13,117 bases of DNA from Flammeovirgaceae bacterium (lineage in GTDB: Bacteria > Bacteroidota > Bacteroidia > Cytophagales > Cyclobacteriaceae): positions 1-13,117 of the forward strand of contig QIDJ01000270.1 of the NCBI GenBank assembly GCA_003228395.1. The letters run 5' to 3'. The notes under the pieces were generated by a model. That model was not told the origin of the DNA. It did no database searches and saw nothing but the letters and a program-made list of their open reading frames with translations. Below, in pieces: positions 7,168 to 13,117 of the stretch. The stretch's first letter is position 1; every line of letters begins with the position of its first letter. The position numbers were made by a program, and so were the translations under genes.

Positions 7168-8496
7168 TCAATACCCGGACAATGAGATACCTTTTATCTT
7201 TCTGAAGGTCGAAATGGCGTAAGAATCCGTCATTCCGGATATAAAATCAATACAGCGACGCAGGATCTGATAAGTAGAAGAATTTTTAGGTTCACCGGAT
7301 TTGATATCTTCAGGGATTAGCCTCCAAATGGTCTGCAGCCTATGGGACTTCCGTCCGGATTTTAATTCCGAATACATGGCATCCGAAAATATTTCCAGCA
7401 AACCAGACAGCACCTCATAACCTGCCGCTTCAATTTCGAGCACAACCTGCGACCGGTATAGTTTATCTACCGATACATCTATGATTTCACCCAGAATATC
7501 TTTAGAAGGCATAAGCTCGATCAACGGGTTGTCAAATTCTCCGCTTAATATTTCCGTTTCATAATCAAGAAAAGACATTGCAGCCTGGGAAACCAGTTTA
7601 TTGATGGCCATTGCCCGCAGCAGGCCGATTCGTTGTTGCCTTGTTGGTATTTTTTTAAATTTTTTGCTATCAAATTCATCCGGAATAATTTCTTTCAACA
7701 GCGATGAGGTGGTTTTCTCATCAATCAAACCAAGCGTGCAGCCATCTTCCAGGTCAATAATATGATAGCATATATCATCTGCAGCTTCTACAAGAAATGC
7801 CAACGGATACCTGCACCAGGATTGTTTATTGCCCTTGGTTTGTATAAGACCGAGTGCATGTGCCATTTCACCGAACCGGTCTTTCTCACTTTGAAAATAT
7901 CCATATTTTTTCTGGCTTATACAGTTTTTATTGGAATTGGCACGCATGTAGCCGCATGGATATTTACTGAATGCCCCAAGCACCGGATAGCTAAGCTGCA
8001 ATGATTTGGAAATGAGGATGCGATACCCTTGTGCATTGCCCTCAAAGTGCGTCAGGTCTTCCCATTCATCTTTCGTTACGTGCGCTTCAAATTTTTGACC
8101 GCCCTGACTTTTGAAATATTCAGAAATAGCTTTTTCACCAGCATGTCCGAATGGGGGATTACCCAGATCATGCGCCAGGGAAGCAGAAGCAACGATAGCG
8201 CCAAAATCATACGAAGAATACCCCATGGATTTCAAATCCCGGTAATTGTTAACAATTTCATCGCCAACTATCCGGCCCAGCGAACGGCCTGCACTGGATA
8301 CTTCCAGGCTGTGGGTAAGGCGGGTATGCACGAAGTCATGGTCAGGCAATGGGAACACCTGTGTTTTATCCTGAAGCATCCGGAACGGGTGTGAAAAGAT
8401 AATGCGGTCAAAGTCCTGTTCAAAAAATGTACGTCTTCCGGCTTTGTTCGTCCTTTTCAATCGTACGGGAGCCAGTAATTGTTTCCAGTCCATCAT
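7168..8496 (-). CDS. dgt: dGTP triphosphohydrolase (HD-domain dGTPase)
   Basis: This cytoplasmic metal-dependent enzyme splits dGTP (or other dNTPs) into the deoxynucleoside and triphosphate, affecting dNTP pools. The 442 residues begin with a family-typical segment containing RRTFFEQDFDRIIFSHPFRML (split here at residues 21-41 by the usual D/R/F pattern). The metal-binding HD residues are visible: H62 in RLTHSLEV, H109-D110 in SLAHDLGNPPFGHAGE, and D240/D241 in EAADDICY. H118 and E152 (in HFEGN) are the other conserved active-site positions. The length is somewhat under that of the E. coli enzyme (about 505) and near that of the shorter bacterial dGTPases. The start has two adjacent ATG codons (8496 and 8493); either could be used, differing by one residue. 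A GC-rich 168-base gap separates it from glyS upstream, and the RND gene begins 66 bases downstream. Preference for dGTP over other dNTPs cannot be told from sequence alone. Confidence 0.95.
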   Translation of the reverse strand: MMDWKQLLAPVRLKRTNKAGRRTFFEQDFDRIIFSHPFRMLQDKTQVFPLPDHDFVHTRLTHSLEVSSAGRSLGRIVGDEIVNNYRDLKSMGYSSYDFGAIVASASLAHDLGNPPFGHAGEKAISEYFKSQGGQKFEAHVTKDEWEDLTHFEGNAQGYRILISKSLQLSYPVLGAFSKYPCGYMRANSNKNCISQKKYGYFQSEKDRFGEMAHALGLIQTKGNKQSWCRYPLAFLVEAADDICYHIIDLEDGCTLGLIDEKTTSSLLKEIIPDEFDSKKFKKIPTRQQRIGLLRAMAINKLVSQAAMSFLDYETEILSGEFDNPLIELMPSKDILGEIIDVSVDKLYRSQVVLEIEAAGYEVLSGLLEIFSDAMYSELKSGRKSHRLQTIWRLIPEDIKSGEPKNSSTYQILRRCIDFISGMTDSYAISTFRKIKGISLSGY

Positions 8497-8520
8497 AGTA
8501 TTATATCATTCGTTGTTCAT

Positions 8521-8630
8521 GACCCGCATACCCCTCCCAGGCACCTACATTCCGCCGCAGGCCAAGAGCGCCTCCGCAGTGTGCTTTGGCGCTCGCAGAA
8601 GCCTCTGGCGACGGCACACAGGCACGGCAA
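8521..8630. repeat. GC-rich intergenic block with inverted repeats and 19-base periodicity
   Basis: By direct count 74 of 110 bases are G or C (about 67%), well above the neighbouring genes. It contains the inverted repeat GAGCGCC (8566-8572) / GGCGCTC (8588-8594) with a 15-base loop, and a second pair GTGTGC (8579-8584) / GCACAC (8614-8619). CGCAG occurs at 8556, 8575 and 8594, exactly 19 bases apart, and GGC recurs at the same offset in the later units, suggesting a decayed tandem array. It lies after the glyS stop and before the dgt start. It could be a dispersed genomic repeat, a structured RNA leader of dgt or the glyS transcript end. The composition is seen directly; the role is not known. 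Confidence 0.45.
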
Positions 8631-8665
8631 TTTTTCCATATTTCCAGATTATTGACAGACTCTAA

Positions 8666-10210
8666 TTATAACTTACGAAGTAAATTAATATCCGATACAG
8701 ATTCTTTCAGGGTAGCTTTTACATTTTCTACCGGAACCCGGTGTTGTTCCATACTGTCACGATCACGAATGGTCACTTTCCCGTCTGAAAGCGTTTGGTG
8801 ATCTATGGTAACGCAATAAGGCGTGCCTATGGCATCCTGCCGTCGATACCTGCGTCCAATGGCATCTTTCTCATCATACATGCAGTTAAACTCAAACTTT
8901 AGTTCATCCATGATTTCCCGTGCTTTTGCAGGCAGGCTGTCTTTTCTTACCAGCGGAAGTACAGCCACCTTGTAAGGCGCCATTGCAGGGGGCAGGCTTA
9001 ATACTACCCGCTGGCTTCCGTCTTCAAGGGTTTCTTCGTGATACGTGCTTGCCAGCAGCGCCAGAAACATCCGGTCAAGGCCAATGGAAGTTTCGACTAC
9101 ATAGGGAATGTACGATTTGTTTTCCTGAGGATCGAAAAACTGAAGTTTTTTACCTGAATACTGCTCATGTGCTTTCAGATCAAAATCGGTTCTGGAGTGA
9201 ATGCCTTCAAGTTCTTTATATCCCATGGGAAATTCAAACTCGATATCGGCTGCGGCATTGGCATAATGTGCCAGATTCAGGTGGTCATGAAAACGATACT
9301 TTTCTTTTGGAATACCAAGGGCCAGGTGCCATCGCATTCGTTTTTCTTTCCATGTTTCGTACCATTCCAGCTCTTCACCTGGTTTTACGAAAAACTGCAT
9401 TTCCATTTGTTCAAACTCCCGCATACGGAAAATAAACTGCCTGGCAATGATCTCATTACGGAATGCTTTTCCGATTTGCGCGATGCCAAACGGGATTTTC
9501 ATCCTGCCTGATTTTTGGACATTCAGAAAATTTACAAAAATACCCTGGGCTGTTTCGGGCCTTAGATATATTTCATCGGCGCCTTCGGTGAGCGATCCAA
9601 GCCGGGTGTTGAACATCAGGTTAAATTGCCGCACATCGGTCCAGTTTTTTGATCCGGAAACCGGATCGGCAATCTCCAGCTCGGTGATAAGATCCTTAAG
9701 ATCACTTAGAATGCCCGATTCAATGGCATTTTTCAGCCTTTCGTTTATTTTATTGATCTTTTCAAGATACTGTGTTACCCTTGGATGGGTAGATTTGAAT
9801 TTTTCCTCATCAAAATCATTGCCGAACCGTTTTGCAGCCTTATTCACTTCCTTATTGATCTTAGCTTCAATTTTAGCTATATGATCTTCAACAAGCGTAT
9901 CGGCACGATACCTTTTTTTTGAATCTTTGTTATCAATTAGCGGATCGATAAACGCGTCAACATGGCCGGAAGCTTTCCATGTGGTCGGGTGCATAAATAT
10001 GGCGGCATCGATACCCACAATATTTTCGTGCATCTGCACCATCGCCTTCCACCAATAAGATTTGATGTTATTTTTCAGCTCCACGCCGTTCTGGCCATAA
10101 TCATATACCGCCCCCAATCCGTCATAAATTTCGCTTGATGGAAAAATAAACCCATATTCCTTGGAGTGGGATATAATGTTTTTCAGTTGGGCGTCGTCTT
10201 TCTTTTCCAT
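8666..10210 (-). CDS. glyS: Glycyl-tRNA synthetase, alpha2 (single-chain) type
   Basis: This cytoplasmic class II synthetase charges tRNA-Gly. The protein has 514 residues from the ATG at 10210. The N-terminus (KEYGFIFPSSEIYDG at 17-31, then YDYGQNG) is the conserved start of the alpha2 family. Residues about 100-180 form a charged, helix-rich insertion. The catalytic core then shows NLMFNT (197-202), YLRPETAQGIFVNF (215-228), motif 2 with FRNEI (250-254) and REFEQME (264-270), and motif 3 with ETSIGLDR (373-380). From about 411 (APYKVAVLPLV) to the end is the anticodon-binding domain. An in-frame TTG at 10228 would add six residues without family support, so the ATG is preferred. The antiporter ends 38 bases upstream. 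A TAGTTTTG element and a perfect 7-base inverted repeat lie in that gap, so glyS may have its own promoter. Confidence 0.97.
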   Translation of the reverse strand: MEKKDDAQLKNIISHSKEYGFIFPSSEIYDGLGAVYDYGQNGVELKNNIKSYWWKAMVQMHENIVGIDAAIFMHPTTWKASGHVDAFIDPLIDNKDSKKRYRADTLVEDHIAKIEAKINKEVNKAAKRFGNDFDEEKFKSTHPRVTQYLEKINKINERLKNAIESGILSDLKDLITELEIADPVSGSKNWTDVRQFNLMFNTRLGSLTEGADEIYLRPETAQGIFVNFLNVQKSGRMKIPFGIAQIGKAFRNEIIARQFIFRMREFEQMEMQFFVKPGEELEWYETWKEKRMRWHLALGIPKEKYRFHDHLNLAHYANAAADIEFEFPMGYKELEGIHSRTDFDLKAHEQYSGKKLQFFDPQENKSYIPYVVETSIGLDRMFLALLASTYHEETLEDGSQRVVLSLPPAMAPYKVAVLPLVRKDSLPAKAREIMDELKFEFNCMYDEKDAIGRRYRRQDAIGTPYCVTIDHQTLSDGKVTIRDRDSMEQHRVPVENVKATLKESVSDINLLRKL

Positions 10211-10215
10211 GGCTG

Positions 10216-10223
10216 CAAAACTA
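10216..10223 (-). promoter_or_regulatory. Possible -7 promoter element of glyS
   Basis: The minus strand reads TAGTTTTG, a full match to TAnnTTTG, ending 5 bases before the glyS ATG at 10210. No TTTG-like -33 box is seen at the usual spacing. If active it would give an almost leaderless glyS mRNA. This rests on a single six-base match and is weak on its own. Confidence 0.3.
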
Positions 10224-10225
10224 TG

Positions 10226-10242
10226 CAAAGTTCGAAACTTTG
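10226..10242. promoter_or_regulatory. Perfect inverted repeat between antiporter gene and glyS
   Basis: CAAAGTT and AACTTTG (7 bp each) flank a 3-base centre, beginning 6 bases after the antiporter stop and ending just before the possible glyS -7 element. No T-run follows on either strand, so an intrinsic terminator is not well supported. An operator or a small RNA hairpin at the end of the antiporter message are alternatives. The symmetry is seen directly; the function is inference. Confidence 0.4.
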
Positions 10243-10248
10243 TATGTG

Positions 10249-12174
10249 CTATTGCGCCGCAAATCGAAGCGATATATTTTCTAGGCTTTCTTTCGATCCC
10301 ACAACCGTAATATAATCTCCAAGGCGTAAACGTGTATAACCATGAGAAATCAACTGATGACCGCCACGGTAAACCGATAAAATAATCAGGTCGGAAGGCA
10401 GGCGCAGGTCACGAAGTGCAATACCATGCAGGTTGGGATTTTGAACCTCAATATCTATGGTATCCTGATTGGTATCCATTCCAAGCAACAAGGAGGCAGC
10501 CTGGGGTGACCGGACAAAATGGTCCATAAGACTAACCATTGCCGTGGTAGGATCAACGATCAGCGCTCCTAATTGATGGAATTTGTCAAAATTGTATCGG
10601 TTGTTGAGCCTTACCACCATATCGCGCGTACCGATATGTTCATACACAAGCTCACAGATATGGTGGTTTTCATCGTCGGTAAGCATGCAAACGATGGCTT
10701 CAGCAAGCTGTGTATCCAGATCCTCGAGGGTTTCAAGGGTAATTTCATTTACTTTTTTTATCTTCAGGTCGGGATAATCGCTTCTTTTAATATCTTTCTG
10801 AAGGGTAACCAGTTTTACATTCCAGCCGTTGTCCTGTAACTGCCTTGCCAGCGCTATTGACTGGCTTTCCAAACCAAATATAATGGCGTCATGAATGCCA
10901 TCAAAAGATGGTGTTATTGCTTTACGGTGTCCTTCGCCAACAATGTTAATTGCCCATTTAAAGAATGGCGGGCCAACCACCTGACTTATGACAATCACCG
11001 CAACGATTAAAGTAGCAAATTCATCGCCGCTCTCCGGAAAGGAATATGCCACCAGTGTAGCCAGGCCAAGACTAACACCTGCCTGTGTCAGGTACGGCAT
11101 CCAGCTCACTTTATTAAATCGTCCCGGATCACCGGAAGCTAATCCTCCAATGACTGAACCTACTATAAGCGACAATAATCGTACGACAAACAGTAAAATG
11201 GCCACATCAAGAATATCAATAAGTATATCCAACGAAAGCGTAGCGCCTGCAAGTGTAAAAAATGCCACATATATGTATGGGCCAGCATCGTTTATAATCT
11301 TGATGAATTCAGCTCTGTACCGGGTATAATTCACAACCATAAAACTGCCTATAATACAAATAAGCAAAGCTTCAAGACTGATTGCTATACCAAAAAATTC
11401 CTCTGTAAATACATCGAAATAATAAGTCATCCGGTATATTAAAAATCCAGATAGCAGGATAAAAATGGTTTTATTGCTGAGGCTCCACCGTCTTGCCAAT
11501 ATAAACTGGAGTACCTTGCCTAGTGCGAGCCCCATGGCGAAAGACAAGGAAATTTCTATTAATAGAATAAACAGAAATTGTAGCGTAAATGTATTTCCGT
11601 TTACAAGTGCGAGTGCAATAGACAAATTGACGGAGAACAGGATGATGACTACGAAATCCTTCACCACAGTTACGCCAAGTATTGTCTGTGTAAAAGGGCC
11701 TTTTGCCCGCATCTCATTAATAATGGCTATGGCAGATGCCGGCGAACTTGCTACAAATATGGTCCCTGCAAGCAGAGAATACGCTATTTTCTCAGCAACA
11801 GGAAGCTCACGCATAAACGGAATGAAATCTGCTGAAAAATATACGGCCACTACGCCAAGGGAAAATATGGCCAAAACCTGACCAATGGTGATCCATTTTA
11901 TGCTGTTAAACCGGTTTCGAAGTTCTTTGATATAAAGCTCACTACTTGCAGCAAACGCAATGAACGCAAGCGATATCTCATTAATAAAAAATAACTTTTC
12001 AGGTGCATCAGCCTTAATTAAATCAAGAATATGCGGACCGCTTAGAATACCGATAAAAATCAATCCCGTAATCAAAGGCCATTTAAACCGGGCAAAATAT
12101 CCGGCAAAGTACCTGGCAGCAACCGCGACAATTATAAAGCCGCCTAATAGCAATATGGTGTTCAAATCGGGCAT
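10249..12174 (-). CDS. CPA2-type cation:proton antiporter with C-terminal RCK (TrkA-N/TrkA-C) module
   Basis: This inner-membrane exchanger of a monovalent cation (Na+ or K+) for protons has 641 residues. About 1-415 is a multi-helix Na_H_Exchanger-like domain with roughly twelve hydrophobic segments. It includes TIFVASSPASAIAIINE (138-154) and a TVVKDFVVII stretch (169-178), where K172-D173 sits at the place of the ion-binding pair. CPA members usually have DD, ND or QD there. A cytosolic RCK_N-like Rossmann domain follows at about 428-550 and an RCK_C-like domain at about 571-637 (with LHGIALRDLRLP and LRLGDYITVVG). The glycine loop of RCK_N reads FGLESQS instead of GxGxxG, so NAD(H) binding may be altered or lost. 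The start ATG is well placed before the first helix. The gene shares a 69-base divergent start region with the DUF547 gene and is followed by glyS after 38 bases. The nearest relatives by plan are KefB/KefC and YbaL; the transported ion is not determinable here. Confidence 0.85.
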   Translation of the reverse strand: MPDLNTILLLGGFIIVAVAARYFAGYFARFKWPLITGLIFIGILSGPHILDLIKADAPEKLFFINEISLAFIAFAASSELYIKELRNRFNSIKWITIGQVLAIFSLGVVAVYFSADFIPFMRELPVAEKIAYSLLAGTIFVASSPASAIAIINEMRAKGPFTQTILGVTVVKDFVVIILFSVNLSIALALVNGNTFTLQFLFILLIEISLSFAMGLALGKVLQFILARRWSLSNKTIFILLSGFLIYRMTYYFDVFTEEFFGIAISLEALLICIIGSFMVVNYTRYRAEFIKIINDAGPYIYVAFFTLAGATLSLDILIDILDVAILLFVVRLLSLIVGSVIGGLASGDPGRFNKVSWMPYLTQAGVSLGLATLVAYSFPESGDEFATLIVAVIVISQVVGPPFFKWAINIVGEGHRKAITPSFDGIHDAIIFGLESQSIALARQLQDNGWNVKLVTLQKDIKRSDYPDLKIKKVNEITLETLEDLDTQLAEAIVCMLTDDENHHICELVYEHIGTRDMVVRLNNRYNFDKFHQLGALIVDPTTAMVSLMDHFVRSPQAASLLLGMDTNQDTIDIEVQNPNLHGIALRDLRLPSDLIILSVYRGGHQLISHGYTRLRLGDYITVVGSKESLENISLRFAAQ

Positions 12175-12243
12175 AAAAAAAACGTACGGACTACGGAACT
12201 AAAGTTGTTTGAAATTGGTAATCTCTTAAAATAGTGAAATTTT
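12175..12243. promoter_or_regulatory. Divergent start region of antiporter and DUF547 genes
   Basis: These 69 A/T-rich bases must hold signals for both genes. Towards the DUF547 gene, TTTG (12208-12211) is followed after 20 bases by TAGTGAAA (12232-12239). This has the -33 box and the TA of a Bacteroidota promoter but not its TTTG half. Towards the antiporter, the minus strand reads TACGTTTT close to the start, one base off the -7 consensus. Neither is convincing alone, and no Shine-Dalgarno sequence is seen on either side. Confidence 0.4.
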
Positions 12244-13050
12244 ATGTATTCAAAGATAAGACCACATTATTATTTGGCGTTTCTCATTTCCTTTATTTTG
12301 ATTGGTAGCGCCTGGATGATCCTTCCCGGTAAAAGTATGGAATTTGGCGATACCCGAAAATCAGCAAAATTAACGCATCAGGAATGGGATGAGTTGTTGC
12401 ATAAATTTGTTGATAACAAAGGCATGGTAAACTACAAAGGATTTATCGCTGAAAACGCCCGGTTGCAGCAATATCTGGAACAACTCAGTAATAACCCACC
12501 GGATAAAGCATCGTGGTCAAAGGAAGAACAGCTTGCATACTGGATCAATGCCTACAACGCCTATACCATTGCGCTGATCATCGAACATTACCCTTTGTCG
12601 GGTATAAAAGATATCGGCAGTTCTATTCAGATACCGTTTGTTAATTCTCCGTGGGATATTAAATTTATCGAAATCGGTGGCAAAAAAATCGATCTGAACA
12701 ATATCGAGCACAGCATACTAAGAAAGGAGTTTGACGAACCCAGAATCCATTTTGCCATTGTTTGCGCTTCCCTGTCATGCCCGCAGCTTCGAAATGAGGC
12801 TTTTACGGCTGCTTCGCTGAACACCCAATTAGACGAACAGGCTTATGCATTTATTAATGATCATTTCAGGAATGAAATTGCGAGTGAAAGTATTGAGGTT
12901 TCTGAAATTTTCCAGTGGTTTACGGGCGATTTCACTAAAAACGGTACCCTGATTGATTTTCTTAATAAATACAGCAAAGTCACCATACAGCCGGATGTTG
13001 CGGTCACGTACAAAAAATATGACTGGATGTTGAATGAGCAAAAGGAATGA
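12244..13050 (+). CDS. DUF547 domain protein, exported or membrane-anchored
   Basis: The protein has 268 residues. A short positively charged start (K4, R6) is followed by a hydrophobic stretch at about 9-27, consistent with an uncleaved anchor or a Sec signal peptide; no lipobox cysteine is present. The rest matches the DUF547 family. Visible motifs are an N-terminal segment with KFVDNKGMVNYKGF (54-67), LAYWINAYNAYTI (97-109), LNNIEHSILR (151-160) and RIHFAIVCASLSCPQL (167-182). H169, C174, C179, E155 and H156 are the striking conserved polar positions, and the family's biochemical activity is, as far as I know, not established. The C-terminal part carries FQWFTGDF and ends at a TGA (13048-13050), followed directly by another TGA in frame. 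ATG 12244 is the first start and gives the hydrophobic N-terminus directly. It is divergent from the antiporter, and no partner gene is visible within the window. Confidence 0.85.
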   Translation: MYSKIRPHYYLAFLISFILIGSAWMILPGKSMEFGDTRKSAKLTHQEWDELLHKFVDNKGMVNYKGFIAENARLQQYLEQLSNNPPDKASWSKEEQLAYWINAYNAYTIALIIEHYPLSGIKDIGSSIQIPFVNSPWDIKFIEIGGKKIDLNNIEHSILRKEFDEPRIHFAIVCASLSCPQLRNEAFTAASLNTQLDEQAYAFINDHFRNEIASESIEVSEIFQWFTGDFTKNGTLIDFLNKYSKVTIQPDVAVTYKKYDWMLNEQKE

Positions 13051-13072
13051 TGATATATGCAGCGGCAGGCAG

Positions 13073-13117
13073 GAAGAATCTCCCAAGTAAAGCGGAGTAA
13101 ATATCATGAGAATCTTC
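13073..13117. repeat. Imperfect inverted repeat at the right edge
   Basis: GAAGAATCTC (13073-13082) and GAGAATCTTC (13108-13117) are inverted copies matching at 9 of 10 positions, 25 bases apart. The right arm touches the window end. It begins 23 bases after the DUF547 stop. It may be a terminator-like hairpin or the edge of a dispersed repeat. The absence of a T-run inside the window and the truncation prevent a decision. Confidence 0.35.

Noticed and set aside
8497..8520. TATAAT-like sequence just before the dgt start
   Set aside because: It resembles a sigma-70 -10 box of other phyla, but Bacteroidota use TAnnTTTG, and A/T-rich leaders give such matches by chance.
8402..8665. Plus-strand open frame across the GC-rich block and the dgt start
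   Set aside because: It runs antisense to dgt, has no recognisable domain and its composition follows the noncoding block.
8920..9884. Long plus-strand open frames opposite glyS
   Set aside because: They are antisense shadows of a well-conserved gene, rich in Cys, Phe and Pro with no family resemblance.
10211..10228. TTG start for glyS
   Set aside because: The six extra residues are not part of the family start, and the codon falls inside the inverted repeat; the ATG at 10210 fits better.
1..13117. A novel defence, mobile or biosynthetic system in this window
   Set aside because: All long genes fall into known housekeeping or transport families, and no integrase, transposase, nuclease cassette, CRISPR repeats or tRNA attachment site was seen.

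Overview
The window looks like a chromosomal stretch of a member of the Bacteroidota, probably Cytophagales-like, although the family cannot be fixed from the sequence. The signs are a eukaryote-like (type 2) IleS of about 1100 residues, a Bacteroidota-style lipoprotein signal peptidase with a long insertion and a GNVIDS motif, an alpha2-type glycyl-tRNA synthetase, A/T-rich start regions mostly without Shine-Dalgarno sequences, and matches to the Bacteroidota -7 promoter element TAnnTTTG before two starts. The DNA is densely coding, and no gap between genes exceeds 170 bases.

Layout: a plus-strand dipeptidyl-peptidase III (M49) gene enters from the left, and only its C-terminal 182 codons are present. 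It converges on a run of six minus-strand genes that fills most of the window. In transcription order (right to left) these are a CPA2-type cation:proton antiporter with a C-terminal RCK module (12174-10249), glyS (10210-8666), a dGTP triphosphohydrolase, dgt (8496-7168), a two-half RND/MMPL-type membrane transporter (7101-4687), ileS (4646-1347) and lspA (1346-648). Diverging from the antiporter is a plus-strand gene for an exported or membrane-anchored DUF547 protein (12244-13050). The window ends about 65 bases after it, inside an imperfect inverted repeat.

Working together: the content is mostly housekeeping, namely two aminoacyl-tRNA synthetases, dNTP-pool control, lipoprotein maturation and envelope or ion transport. 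The RND gene, ileS and lspA are closely packed (40 and 0 bases between them) and may be cotranscribed. The 168-base gap between glyS and dgt separates the run into blocks and holds an unusual GC-rich segment.

I found no CRISPR array, RNA gene, insertion sequence, phage gene or recognisable defence cassette. The most informative observation is that IleS carries GIHH in place of the class I HIGH signature. This swapped form has been tied to mupirocin hyper-resistance in type 2 IleRS. The other points worth checking are the GC-rich intergenic block, the degenerate nucleotide-binding motif of the antiporter's RCK domain, and small inverted repeats at gene boundaries.
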